From positions 176,686-240,685 of the forward strand of contig JANLFY010000003.1 of assembly GCA_024653485.1 (NCBI GenBank): a stretch of 64,000 nt of DNA, in the 5' to 3' direction. Below, piece by piece: positions 29,721-39,500 of this stretch. Origin of the DNA: Bacillota bacterium (GTDB taxonomy: Bacteria > Bacillota > SHA-98 > UBA4971). Both the position numbers and the translations under genes were made by a program. Position 1 is the first letter of the stretch. Every line of letters starts with the position of its first letter. Below the pieces are notes generated by a model. It searched no databases, had not been told where the DNA came from, and saw nothing but the letters and a program-made list of their open reading frames with translations.

Positions 29721-30583
29721 GCGTAGTCACCTTCCCCGGGAGCCGGGTCCAGCGTAACCCTTCCGAACAGCCCTTTCCGAAAGTCAGACAGAACGGCGGC
29801 GGCCGCGCGAGCCGTATCGACCACGCCGCCCGGCCCCAGGCATCCACGTTTCCTGCCCGCCAACTCAAGCAAGTCGCGCCCCCCCATGGCAAGTGCATCG
29901 TGTGATCTCAGACGAGAAGCAAGGCCGTCGGGCGACGACTCCCTGAGCACCTCCAGCAACCGCTCGGCGACGTCCACGAGATCGAAGCTCTCATCGCTCA
30001 CGGCCCCAGTCGCGGCGAGCTTGAACATGGCGCCCGGGTCGTCCGCCCGCGGCCAGAGGACTCCCGGGGTATCGAGCAGCTCTATCCCTCTGCCGACGGC
30101 TATCCACTGGTTGCCACGGGTGATCCCCGGCCTCGCCCCCGTCCTGGCGGACTTGCGCCCCGCTATCCTGTTCACCAGCGACGACTTCCCTACGTTGGGA
30201 ATGCCGATGACCATCGCCCTGACGGCCCGCATCCTTCTCCCCCTGGCAGCCAGTCTCAGCATTATCTGGCCTGCCACGGAGGAACAAGCGGCCACCACCG
30301 CTTCGATGCCCTCTCCGGTCTCGGCGTTGACCGCATAGCAAAATGGCTCGCGCGAGCGCAGCGTCGCGAGCCACCTTCCGGTCTCGACCGGATCTGCGAG
30401 GTCCTCCTTGGCGAGAACGACCACCCTTGCTCTATCCCCGACGATCCACTCAATCTCCGGGTTCCGGCTGGTACGAGGGATCCTCGCATCCAGGACCTCT
30501 ATGACTACGTCGATTCCTGCCAGACTTCGCTTGATAGCCTGCCTTGCCTTGGCCATGTGGCCGGGAAACCACGAGAACGTCAT
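29717..30583 (-). CDS. rbgA: Ribosome biogenesis GTPase RbgA (YlqF)
   Basis: Circularly permuted GTPase needed for late 50S assembly. 288 residues: N-terminal WFPGHMAKARQAIKRSL, DVVIEVLDARIPRTSRNPEI, the G4 position VVVLAKEDLADP (residues 54-63), G1 GIPNVGKSSLVNRI, ARTGARPGITRGNQWIAVG (G2 region) and LLDTPGVLWP (G3), then a C-terminal helical domain. The usual G4 Asn (NKxD) is Ala here (AKED). ATG at 30583 shares ATGA with the lepB stop; upstream in-frame codons to 30649 lie within lepB. Confidence 0.93.
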   Translation of the reverse strand: MTFSWFPGHMAKARQAIKRSLAGIDVVIEVLDARIPRTSRNPEIEWIVGDRARVVVLAKEDLADPVETGRWLATLRSREPFCYAVNAETGEGIEAVVAACSSVAGQIMLRLAARGRRMRAVRAMVIGIPNVGKSSLVNRIAGRKSARTGARPGITRGNQWIAVGRGIELLDTPGVLWPRADDPGAMFKLAATGAVSDESFDLVDVAERLLEVLRESSPDGLASRLRSHDALAMGGRDLLELAGRKRGCLGPGGVVDTARAAAAVLSDFRKGLFGRVTLDPAPGEGDYA

Positions 30584-31485
30584 TCCGCGACAACTCCAGC
30601 CCCCAGCTTCGGTGTCCGTAAGAGCCCGATCTCCCCCGGAGGCCACCACGCCACGAAGGCCTTGCCCACGATATTCCGCCGCGGGACGAACCCCACGTCG
30701 GGAAAACGCGAGTCATCGCTGTTGTTCCGGTTGTCTCCCAGGACGAAGTAGTGTCCGGCAGGCACGACCTCTGGACCGAAGGTCCCGAAGGTGAGGTCCA
30801 TAGTGTAATCTTCCTCGAGGACCTCTCCGTTCAAAATGACGTGTCCATCCCTCACCTCGACCATGTCGCCGGGGACCCCTATGACACGCTTGATGAACTT
30901 ACGCCTGGGATTGGCAGGGTACCTGAATACGACGACGTCGCCTCTCTGCGGCTCCTTGAACCGGTACACGAGTTTGTTCACGAGGAGCCTCTCGCGGTTG
31001 TGCAGGTTCGGCTCCATGCTAGAGCCCTCGACCACGAAGGACTGGGCGATGAAGGTGATGATGAACGCCGCCAGGACTATGGCGATTGCAAACGCCTGCA
31101 CGTACTCGACGATCTCGGCTCTGAGCGCCGGTGATATGGCGAGTCTTGACACAGGGGCCACCGGCCCCGAAGGCGACTGGCACGGACTTGCTTCGGAACA
31201 CACCCCTGCGTCGGGTGCGCCCGAACCACAGTCCTCTCCCTCAGCTTCCCCGGCAGATCCGGTCGCCCCTGCAACGGCGCCCTCTCCGCCTGAAGCGGGG
31301 CATGCGTCTTCAGCCGGCGAAACCCTGCCCGCGGGGTCCTCGATCCTCTCGCGGTCTCCCTGGGCGCGCGCAGCCTCGTTATCCGCGCCGCTCATTGCCC
31401 CATCCTCGCCCTGGCCGCCTCGGCCCGGTTCCGCCGCTCGCATCGTCGGAGCGCCGGCCGCCCCGGTCTCGCGCGGATCCTCCAT
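30580..31485 (-). CDS. lepB: Type I signal peptidase
   Basis: Membrane serine protease that removes Sec/Tat signal peptides. Catalytic domain is complete: one membrane helix (FAIAIVLAAFIITFIAQSF), Ser in VEGSSMEPNLHN, Lys in RKFIKRVIGVPGD, and GDNRNNSDDSR. About 110 residues of Pro/Gly/Ala/Glu-rich disordered sequence precede the helix, which is unusual for the family. Start uncertain: ATG at 31485 (nine bases after the rplS stop) gives 301 residues; ATG at 31395 with GAGGATGG upstream is an alternative. In B. subtilis the rplS-rbgA interval lacks a signal peptidase. Confidence 0.9.
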   Translation of the reverse strand: MEDPRETGAAGAPTMRAAEPGRGGQGEDGAMSGADNEAARAQGDRERIEDPAGRVSPAEDACPASGGEGAVAGATGSAGEAEGEDCGSGAPDAGVCSEASPCQSPSGPVAPVSRLAISPALRAEIVEYVQAFAIAIVLAAFIITFIAQSFVVEGSSMEPNLHNRERLLVNKLVYRFKEPQRGDVVVFRYPANPRRKFIKRVIGVPGDMVEVRDGHVILNGEVLEEDYTMDLTFGTFGPEVVPAGHYFVLGDNRNNSDDSRFPDVGFVPRRNIVGKAFVAWWPPGEIGLLRTPKLGAGVVAE

Positions 31486-31493
31486 CCCAAAAG

Positions 31494-31841
31494 TCACGTC
31501 CTGTCCGCCTCTTTCACCCTTGCGGCCTTGCCCACACGCTGCCTGAGATAATAGAGCTTGGCGCGCCTGACCTTGCCCTCGCGAACCTTCTCGATCTTGC
31601 TGACCCGCGGCGAGTGCAGCGGGAAAGTCCGCTCGACCCCTATGCCCGCAGATACCTTGCGAACGGTGAAGGTCTCGCGGATCCCGGAGCCCTTTCGGGC
31701 GATTACCACTCCTTCGAAGACCTGGATTCTCTCTCTGCCGCCCTCGACGACTTTCACGTGCACCTTCACGGTGTCGCCCGGCTTGAATTGCGGTATGTCT
31801 TCGCGCATCTGGTCGCGCTCCAGGATGTCGATGATGTTCAT
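31494..31841 (-). CDS. rplS: 50S ribosomal protein L19
   Basis: 115 residues, ordinary length. Typical sequence: [57 protein letters not shown] and [13 protein letters not shown] at 31841 follows GGAGGGAGGCTCCC, where the purine-rich site is partly self-complementary (GGGAGGCTCCC) and could form a small hairpin that masks it. Located between trmD and lepB. Confidence 0.97.
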   Translation of the reverse strand: MNIIDILERDQMREDIPQFKPGDTVKVHVKVVEGGRERIQVFEGVVIARKGSGIRETFTVRKVSAGIGVERTFPLHSPRVSKIEKVREGKVRRAKLYYLRQRVGKAARVKEADRT

Positions 31842-31910
31842 TGTCAGGGAGCCTCCCTCCAGGCTGGAAGGGTCGCACGTCCTCAGCCTGCGTTCGTTCA
31901 ACGAATGTGA

Positions 31911-32693
31911 TTATACCACACCGCCGGAGCCCGGTTCAACACCGGCCCTCCGCGGCTCGGTGGCCCTGTCGCGCTCTATCTCCTGCAGCAGCCGCAGGTC
32001 CTCCGGTGTCAAGCCGGCCTTGCGAAGCAGGTCCGGCCGCCTCTCCAGGGTCCTAGCCAGAGCCTGCCTCCGCCGCCAGATCCTCACCTTCTCATGATCC
32101 CCCGAGACGAGGACCTCCGGCACGGTCATGCCCCGGAACTCCCTCGGTCGGGTGTACTGAGGATAGTCCAGCAGCCCGCTTGTGAACGACTCGGCCGCCA
32201 CCGACTCCTCCTCGAGCACCCCGGGAACGAGCCTTGTGAGGGCGTCGATGACCACCATCGCGGGTAGCTCGCCCCCAGTCAACACATAGTCCCCGATGGA
32301 GATCTCCTCGTCAACCAGGGCCTCTCTCACCCGTTCATCCACGCCCTCGTAGTGCCCGCAGATGACGACTAGGTGAGGCTCTCTGGCAAGCCGCACCGCC
32401 ATCTCCTGAGTGAAGACAGCCCCTTGAGGGCTCATCAGGATGACCCTGCCTGCCCCCGCTTCCCCGCCCGTCACGTGTTCAACTGCGGCGAAGATGGGCT
32501 CTGGTTTCATCACCATGCCCGCCCCTCCGCCAAACGGGTAATCATCCGCCACCCTGTGCTTGTCCTGGGCGAAGTCGCGGATGTCGTGGATATGGACCTC
32601 CACGAGCCCGCGCTCCCTCGCCCGCGCGACGATGCTCTCGGACAGTGGCCCGGAGAACATCCCCGGGAACAGGGTGAGCACGTCGATCCTCAA
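31911..32693 (-). CDS. trmD: tRNA (guanine-N1)-methyltransferase
   Basis: Methylates G37 of tRNAs to prevent frameshifting. 260 residues with the SPOUT trefoil-knot features: [13 protein letters not shown] at the start, [53 protein letters not shown] and [14 protein letters not shown]. An extended C-terminal tail of about 25 residues (Arg/Glu and Gly-rich) is present. Part of rimM-trmD-rplS. Confidence 0.97.
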   Translation of the reverse strand: MRIDVLTLFPGMFSGPLSESIVARARERGLVEVHIHDIRDFAQDKHRVADDYPFGGGAGMVMKPEPIFAAVEHVTGGEAGAGRVILMSPQGAVFTQEMAVRLAREPHLVVICGHYEGVDERVREALVDEEISIGDYVLTGGELPAMVVIDALTRLVPGVLEEESVAAESFTSGLLDYPQYTRPREFRGMTVPEVLVSGDHEKVRIWRRRQALARTLERRPDLLRKAGLTPEDLRLLQEIERDRATEPRRAGVEPGSGGVV

Positions 32694-32703
32694 TGCCAGC
32701 CAC

Positions 32704-33228
32704 CTACTCCAGGCCCGGGATGAGCTCGATGGTCATCTCGCCCCGCTCGAGATCGATGCTCTTCACTATCTCACGCACCGCCGGCACGAGGATGGTCCTG
32801 CCTCGGCGAGAGCGTGGTGCGAGGACCTCCACCTCATAGACATCATTGGCCACGCCACGCAAGACGCGGGCCACCCTCCCGAGTCGACGACCTTCAGTCG
32901 TGACAACGTCGAGGCCTTCTATCTCGTAGAAGTAGTACCGTCCCGGTTCGAGCGGCACCACTTCTGCCCTCGGGACCTCGAGGATCGCGCCGCGCAGCTT
33001 CTCCGCCTCGTCCACGGAGTCCACGCCTCGGAACTTTATGACCACGAAGCCCCGATGCTGCCGAGAGCCCTCCACATCCAGAACCGCGATGGCCTCGCCC
33101 TTGCGGACGCGCAGTCGAAGAGGCGGCCTGAACCGGTTGGGGAAATCGGTTAACGGCAGCGCTCTGACCTCTCCGCGGATCCCTTGAGGCGCGGTCACCT
33201 GTCCAACGGCAATGTACTCGCTGGTCAT
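32704..33228 (-). CDS. rimM: Ribosome maturation factor RimM
   Basis: 16S/30S maturation factor binding S19. About 174 residues: N-terminal barrel ([29 protein letters not shown]) and C-terminal PRC barrel ([49 protein letters not shown]). ATG at 33228 is chosen; a TTG at 33240 lies too close to GGAG to be convincing. Between khpA and trmD in the usual order. Confidence 0.96.
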   Translation of the reverse strand: MTSEYIAVGQVTAPQGIRGEVRALPLTDFPNRFRPPLRLRVRKGEAIAVLDVEGSRQHRGFVVIKFRGVDSVDEAEKLRGAILEVPRAEVVPLEPGRYYFYEIEGLDVVTTEGRRLGRVARVLRGVANDVYEVEVLAPRSRRGRTILVPAVREIVKSIDLERGEMTIELIPGLE

Positions 33229-33274
33229 CTTGGGCGACAAGTCTCCTGAAGAATCCGTGGGCGCAACGATCTCA

Positions 33275-33505
33275 TCACACGATCTCCAACGTGACCCTCT
33301 TCCCCTGCCTTGCCCCCACGGACCTCACGATCGTCCTCAGGGCTTTCGCCGTTCTGCCGGACCTCCCGATGAGCTTGCCCTTCTCCTCCGGATCGCAGGA
33401 CACCTCGTACACGGTGTACTCGTTGGCGCTCTGGACGTCCTCCACCCTCACCGCGTTCGCGTTGTCCACCAGGCTCTTCACCATGAACTCGACGAGCCCT
33501 TTCAT
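33275..33505 (-). CDS. khpA: KH-domain RNA-binding protein KhpA (YlqC)
   Basis: 76 residues forming a single minimal KH domain: DPEEKGKLIGRSGRTAKALRTIVRSVG with the GxxG loop as GRSG. KhpA pairs with KhpB in Gram-positive bacteria and binds many RNAs. ATGA overlap with the rpsP stop indicates coupling. No separate ylqD gene follows, unlike B. subtilis. Confidence 0.93.
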   Translation of the reverse strand: MKGLVEFMVKSLVDNANAVRVEDVQSANEYTVYEVSCDPEEKGKLIGRSGRTAKALRTIVRSVGARQGKRVTLEIV

Positions 33506-33783
33506 ACGGCCTTCCCCTCACCGGCCGCCGGTGCCCCCAACCCGGGAACGCCGGCCCTCGCGAGCAACGCCTTCACCGAGTCTGTCGGAAGAGCGCCTCT
33601 CTTCAGCCACTCACCGGCTTTCTCCACATCCACCTCGAGCGTCTCTGGGTTCGTCCGGGGGTTGTAATGCCCAAGGATCTCGATGAACCGCCCGTCCCGC
33701 GGATACCGGGTGTCGGCGACGACGATCCTGTAAGAAGCCTGTTTCTTTGCCCCGGTCCTGGCAAGCCTTATCCTTACCGCCAA
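33502..33783 (-). CDS. rpsP: 30S ribosomal protein S16
   Basis: About 93 residues. LAVRIRLARTGAKKQASYRIVVADTR, RDGRFIEILGHYNP and ALPTDSVKALLARAG are family-typical. TTG at 33783 is favoured because GGGAGGTG is six bases upstream; the GTG at 33792 is part of this ribosome binding site. Thirty-seven bases after ffh. Confidence 0.95.
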   Translation of the reverse strand: MAVRIRLARTGAKKQASYRIVVADTRYPRDGRFIEILGHYNPRTNPETLEVDVEKAGEWLKRGALPTDSVKALLARAGVPGLGAPAAGEGKAV

Positions 33784-33820
33784 GTGTGTCACCTCCCGTC
33801 CTCCGGCCGTCCGGAGTAGC

Positions 33821-35167
33821 CTATTTCACAAACGGGAATGCGCCTTTTCGCATAGCGCGACGGGCAGCTTTCTCGGCGCCCCCGAATTGCCTAAGCATGT
33901 CTCTCACCTGCTCGAACTGGCGAAGAACGCTGTTGACATCCTGGATACGCGTCCCGCTCCCCCGCGCGATCCTCTTCCGGCGGCTGCCGTCGATGATCGT
34001 GGGGTTCCTCCGCTCCTCTGGTGTCATTGAATTGACTATCGCTTCAACTCGCTTGAGCTGCCCTTCATCGACCTTGACCTCGGCGGCCCCGCGAATCCGG
34101 CCGAACCCGGGCAGCATCGACAGTATCTCGTCAAGAGGGCCTATCTTCTTCATCTGCCGCAGTTGGTCCGCGAAATCTTCGAGGGTAAACTCGTTGCTCT
34201 TGATTTTCTCCGCGAGCTTGCGAGCCTGCTCCTCGTCGTACGCAGCTTCCGCCCTCTCGATGAGGCTGAGGACATCACCCATGCCCAAGATGCGCGAGGC
34301 CATCCTGTCAGGGTGAAACGGCTCCAAAGCATCCATCTTCTCCCCGACGCCCACGAACTTGACGGGCTGACCGGTGACGGCACGGGCCGACAGGGCCGCG
34401 CCTCCTCGCGCGTCGCCGTCCAGTTTGGTCAGGATCATTCCAGAGAGGCCGAGCCGCTCGTTGAACACACGCGCCACATTGACTGCGTCCTGACCTGTCA
34501 TGGCGTCGACCACGAGGAGAACCTCTGCCGGGTTCAACTGGGCCTTCATTTGGGCTAGTTCGTCCATCAGCTCATCGTCAACGTGGAGCCGTCCGGCAGT
34601 GTCGACTATCACGACATCGCGACCGAGCCCCGCGGCGCGCTCCATTCCCTGCTTTGCCACGCGCACCGCGTCATCTCCCTCGTGCGTCGCGACCACATCC
34701 ACCCCGACTCTCTCTCCGAGCACCTGCAGCTGGCGGATGGCAGCCGGGCGCTTGGTGTCGGCAGCCACCAGGAGAGGGTGTTTGCCATGTCGCTTGAGCA
34801 AGTGAGCGAGTTTGGCCGCCGTAGTGGTCTTGCCTGACCCCTGGAGGCCAACTAGCATTATAACAGTCGGCGGCTTCGAGCTGTATTGAAGCCTGCTCTC
34901 CTGCCCTCCCATCAAAGCGGTCAGTTCAGCATTTACTATCTTGATGACCTGCTGTCCGGGGCTGAGGCTGGCCATCACCTCTTGCCCGCACGCCCGCCCC
35001 CTAACTCGCGCAATGAAGTCGCGGACGACCTTGAAGTTCACGTCTGCCTCGAGAAGGGCTATGCGCACCTCGCGCAGGGCCTCGTCCACGTCGCGCTCGC
35101 TGAGCTTGCCCTTGCCGCGCAGTCTGCGGAACGTCTCTTGGAGCCGCGCCGTCAGGTTTTCGAACAC
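33821..35167 (-). CDS. ffh: Signal recognition particle protein Ffh (SRP54)
   Basis: GTPase that binds signal sequences and SRP RNA for membrane targeting. 448 residues: N domain, G domain with [46 protein letters not shown] and GVGEKMDALEPFHPDR, then the methionine-rich M domain (QLRQMKKIGPLDEILSMLPG; GSGTRIQDVNSVLRQFEQVRDML). It has its own strong promoter. The small partner gene ylxM often found between ftsY and ffh is missing. Confidence 0.97.
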   Translation of the reverse strand: MFENLTARLQETFRRLRGKGKLSERDVDEALREVRIALLEADVNFKVVRDFIARVRGRACGQEVMASLSPGQQVIKIVNAELTALMGGQESRLQYSSKPPTVIMLVGLQGSGKTTTAAKLAHLLKRHGKHPLLVAADTKRPAAIRQLQVLGERVGVDVVATHEGDDAVRVAKQGMERAAGLGRDVVIVDTAGRLHVDDELMDELAQMKAQLNPAEVLLVVDAMTGQDAVNVARVFNERLGLSGMILTKLDGDARGGAALSARAVTGQPVKFVGVGEKMDALEPFHPDRMASRILGMGDVLSLIERAEAAYDEEQARKLAEKIKSNEFTLEDFADQLRQMKKIGPLDEILSMLPGFGRIRGAAEVKVDEGQLKRVEAIVNSMTPEERRNPTIIDGSRRKRIARGSGTRIQDVNSVLRQFEQVRDMLRQFGGAEKAARRAMRKGAFPFVK

Positions 35168-35198
35168 GAGACCCCACCTCCTCTCAACTCACGCAAGT

Positions 35199-35227
35199 AG
35201 TATACACTGCGCCATTCATGGAGTCAA
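35199..35227 (-). promoter_or_regulatory. Sigma-A type promoter of the ffh gene run
   Basis: TTGACT at 35227-35222, a 17-base spacer and TATACT at 35204-35199, about 25 bases before the expected transcript leader of ffh. It probably drives a very long cotranscript (ffh to at least rplS, possibly to codY), as gaps downstream are short. Confidence 0.8.
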
Positions 35228-35350
35228 TTCGGGGCCCGGGCGTCCACGCGCTTCAGGGCTCCTGTGACTCGCCCGCGCCCGGGACACGAGTGGGCTCGCC
35301 CGCGCCTCCGACGCCGGCCGACCGCCCCCGCAAGCCCCATCTGCCAAGAC

Positions 35351-35377
35351 GCCGGCTGGGCAGGCCGCCCAGCCGGC
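35351..35377 (-). terminator. Terminator hairpin after ftsY
   Basis: GCCGGCTGGGC and GCCCAGCCGGC form a perfect 11-bp GC stem with a 5-base loop, ten bases after the ftsY stop. On the minus strand it is followed by GTCTTGG, a poor U-tract. It divides the smc-ftsY transcript from the ffh promoter. Confidence 0.7.
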
Positions 35378-35387
35378 CTCCCCACCC

Positions 35388-36446
35388 TCACCTGGCGAAG
35401 AGAGCCTCCGTGAACTCCTCGGGATCGAAATCGCGCAGGTCATCGGGCTCTTCGCCGATCCCCACCAACTTGACCGGGATGTCCAGTTCTTCGCAAATGG
35501 CCAGCACCACGCCACCTTTGGCCGTACCGTCCAGCTTCGTGAGGGCGATACCGGTCACCTCGACCGCGTCCTTGAACGTCCGGGCTTGGGCGACTGCGTT
35601 CTGTCCGGAAGTCGCGTCGAGCACGAGGAGCACCTCGTGAGGGGCGCCGGGTATCTCTCTCTCCACCACCCTTCTCACCTTCTTGAGCTCCTCCATGAGG
35701 TTGACGCGGGTGTGCAACCGGCCCGCGGTGTCGAGGATCACATAGTCTGCCCGGCGTGCCTTCGCCGCCTGGCACGCATCGTAAGCCACGGCACCTGGAT
35801 CTCCGCCTTCTTCGTGGCGGATGACGTCCGCTCCGGACCTCTCACCCCATATCCGCAGCTGCTCAATGGCGGCAGCCCTGAAAGTGTCGGACGCGCCCAG
35901 CACCACCTTCGACCCTTCCTTGCGGAACCTGTAGCCCAGCTTGCCCACGGTGGTAGTCTTCCCAGTTCCGTTCACTCCGACCACCATGATGACGGTCGTT
36001 CCTGACGGCGCTTTCGCGAGGGGCTCCCGTGCCCCAAGCGTCTCAAGGATCTCGGCTTTCAGATGCTCCATGAGGTCCCCTGCGCCAAGGCCCGACCTCC
36101 CCGCGGCGATCCTCGCCCGCAAGCCGGACAGGAGCCTCGTCGTGGCCTTCACCCCGACGTCCGCTTGAAGGAGAATGGCCTCGAGCTCTTCGAAGAACTC
36201 CTCATCAACTGCGGGTTTCCTGCCAAGGAGCGCCTCGACCCTCTCCACGAGACCGCCCCTCGTGCGGGCAAGACGCTCTCTAAGCCGGGCGACCACGCCT
36301 TTCGGTTCGCCCGGGCAAGCCCTCGGGGCCTCCCCACCATGCTCGGGGGCGTCGAGAGGTGGTCGCGAAACTTCGTCAAGCACCGCCTGATCCTTGCCCA
36401 ACAGCTTTCTCACGAACCGTCCCATTCCAGAGCCAGTGCCACTCAT
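35388..36446 (-). CDS. ftsY: SRP receptor FtsY
   Basis: Membrane-associated GTPase receptor for Ffh. About 352 residues: a short acidic/variable A region, then the N domain ([26 protein letters not shown]) and G domain with [64 protein letters not shown] and [20 protein letters not shown] at 36446 is used; the frame is open to 36533. Follows smc by about 90 bases as in B. subtilis. Confidence 0.96.
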   Translation of the reverse strand: MSGTGSGMGRFVRKLLGKDQAVLDEVSRPPLDAPEHGGEAPRACPGEPKGVVARLRERLARTRGGLVERVEALLGRKPAVDEEFFEELEAILLQADVGVKATTRLLSGLRARIAAGRSGLGAGDLMEHLKAEILETLGAREPLAKAPSGTTVIMVVGVNGTGKTTTVGKLGYRFRKEGSKVVLGASDTFRAAAIEQLRIWGERSGADVIRHEEGGDPGAVAYDACQAAKARRADYVILDTAGRLHTRVNLMEELKKVRRVVEREIPGAPHEVLLVLDATSGQNAVAQARTFKDAVEVTGIALTKLDGTAKGGVVLAICEELDIPVKLVGIGEEPDDLRDFDPEEFTEALFAR

Positions 36447-36539
36447 GTCGGAATCCTCACACCTTCCAGCGGTATCACGGTGAATCGGTCGCAGGCGGAG
36501 CGCGGGACTTGAACTACCCGGGTCACGCCACACGCGCCT

Positions 36540-39500
36540 TCACGCGGTTTCCTGTTGCCTGCCGTCGATATCAACGCCGTCCATCCTCACGGAGATGAGC
36601 TTCGACACGCCGGACTCCTCCATCGTCACGCCATAGAGGGCATCCGCCGCCTCCATCGTGCCCTTCCTGTGTGTCACGACCACGAACTGGCTCTTCAGAG
36701 CCGCATTCCTCAAGACATCGGTAAACCTTCCCACGTTGGCTTCGTCGAGAGCGGCATCTACCTCGTCGAGCACGCAGAACGGACTCGGTCGCACCTCGAG
36801 CAAGGCGAACACGAGCGCAGTGGCCGCAAGCGCCCGCTCCCCGGCTGAGAGAAGGCTCAGGCTCTGCAACTTCTTGCCAGGCGGCTCGGCGACTATCTCT
36901 ATTCCCGGGTCGGGCGCGTCATCGTCTGCCATCACGAGATCCGCTCTACCCCCGCCGAAGAGGCGTTCAAACTTCCTCCCGAACTCAGCCCGAATGGCCC
37001 CGAGCGTTTCTCGGAACCGCTTCTCGCTCTCGCCGTCCGAGCGCTCCATGACTTCCGCGAGGAACGCCCTCGCCCGCGCGACATCGTCGAGCCCGGAAGC
37101 CAGGTCTCCGTGGCGTTTCCTGAGCGCCTCGTACACATCGATGACGCCCTGATCGACCGGTCCAAGCGCTTCGATCTGCAGCCGGAGCGACCTCGCCCGC
37201 GCCGACGCCTCCTCCTTGTCGGACACTTCGCCCGCTCGCGCCCTCGCCTCGTCCACAGTCAAGTGGTAATTGCGTGCGAGTTCGTCCAAGACTCTATTCA
37301 CCCTCTCGACAAGCCCGGCTTCTTCGGCGGCAAGCGACGCTCTCGTCCTTTGGAGATCTTCGACTTCCCCTTGACACATCCGAAGTCTCGACTCCCTCTG
37401 GGCGAGACGCCGGACCATCTCCCGCCTCGCCTCCTTCGCCGAATCAAGAGCCCTGTCGACCTCGGCTTTCTCACGACCGAGTGACTCAAGCGCCGCGCGC
37501 GCGGACGCTATCTCCTCGCAAGCGGACTTGGACGTTCTCTCCACACGAGCCAGCTCTGCCTCCCTCGCTTCAACGTCAACCGCGATTTCCCTCGCCCGTG
37601 CGTCCAGCGCCCTCACCTGCTCGCGAAGCCCCGCTGCTTCCTGGGTCAGGGAAGCCACTCTCACTCGCAAGGCCGTCATTTCCTTGCCGATGTCCTCGCG
37701 TCTTCTCACTGTCTCCTGAAGGTCCGCTGTGAGCCTGGCTTGCGCCTCCGCCAGTTCCTGAGCGGCAGCCTCGAGGTGCGCGCGTTTCGCTTCAAGCCGC
37801 TCCCGAACTTCTCCTCTGTGGCGGTCATCCTGGCCGCCCGTCCCGAGCTCCTCCTGCAGCAGCCTCGCCTTCGAACGAGCTCTTTCCATTTCCCGGAGCG
37901 CCCGGGAGTGCACGGCCTCGGACCTCGCGATCTCCAGCTCGAGCTTCTGCCCTGCGACTCTCGCCTCTTCGACCGCCCTCTCGAGACGCGAGACCTCGTC
38001 CTGCGCCTTGGCAACGGCCAGCTCCGCTCGGTCACTTGCCCCCGCAAGCGATCCCAGCAGCGCCTCAAGCTCCTCGAGACGCTGCCTTGACGCGAGCGGC
38101 GTCTCACGCTGCTTTCCGCGCGCACCACTGCCCCCCGAGATCGCCCCTCCCGGCAACACGAGGTCGCCCTCAAGGGTCACCACTTTCAGCCGTGTGCCCG
38201 TGGCGCGCGCCACCTGCACCGCAGCGTCAAGATCCCGCGCGACGATGGTCCGCCCGAGGAGATGCTCCACGGCCTTTCTCACTCGTTCCTCGCACTGCAC
38301 AAGGGTCGATGCTCTCCCGATGACCCCATCCATCGAGAGCGCAGCCATTTCCGCTCTCGCCAGCTCCCCCGGCCTTATGAGGTCAAGGGGCAGGAAGGTG
38401 GCTCTCCCGAGCCCTCTTTCCTTTAGGTACCGCACAGCGGCTCTGGCATGGACGTCTCCTTCCACGATGACGTCGGAAAGGGCTTGTCCGAGGGCAGACT
38501 CGATTGCCTGCTCGTACTCGGGCGCCACCCTTATGCAGTCCGCGACGGCCCCGACTACGCCCGGTAGATCGCCTCGCCGCGCCGCAACGAGCACAGCTCG
38601 GGCACCGTGCGGATACCAATCGCCCGCGGATGCCGCTCTCCTCAATGCTTCCACCTGAAGGGACAGCTCCCGGACGCGCGTCCGGGTCTCCTGGCTCTCA
38701 GCCGTGAGACGCTTGAGCCTCTCCCGAGCCGCGCCGAGCTCGCGCTCGGCATCTGCCCTCTCGCGAGAGACGAGCCGAACCTTGGCGCCAAGCTCCTCCG
38801 ACCTCGCAGCCTCCTGGGCGGCCAGCGTCTCAGCCTCTCGGACCTCGGCGAGCGCCGCTTCGAGCTCTCTCCTCGACCGCTCCTCTTGCCTTGCCCGGGC
38901 AGAGTCCTCCAAAGCCATCTTGGCAAGCTCGTTCTTCACGTCCGCAGTGGCCGAGAGCACTTCTATGACATCCGCCTTTACCTTCTCCAACGCCTGTTCC
39001 GAAAGCCTCTGCGTATCGGCCAGGCCGCGTTCCTCCGTCTGTAGGGAGTCGAGGTGGTGAGAGACCTCCTCGAGCTCCGATGATATCTCGGCAAGCCTAG
39101 CCGACTTCGACTCGCTCTCACGGGCGCACGCCGCCAGGACCTGCCTATCCTTCTCCATGCTCTCTACAAGAGCCTGAACTTGCGCCGACTGTACCGTCTC
39201 CCGCTCGCGGGCCAGGGAGATCCTCCCCTCGGCTCTCTCGATCTCCGCAGCGAGCGCAGCCGCCCGCTCTTGCAGCCTGTCGCGCTCATCCTCCAGCGCT
39301 GAGAGCGCCTCCCTCTCACGGGAGATCTCATCCGACAGCGACTCCCTGAGACAACCTTCCTCGCCCAACTTCTCATCGATTTGAGAAGCCGCTCTAGTGA
39401 TCTCCGCTCTTCTCGCTTCCAGGGCGTCAAACTCCTTGAGGGCGAGAGCCAACTCGAGGTTGGCCAGCTCTTGGCAGCACTCCTGAAATCTCCTCGCCTC

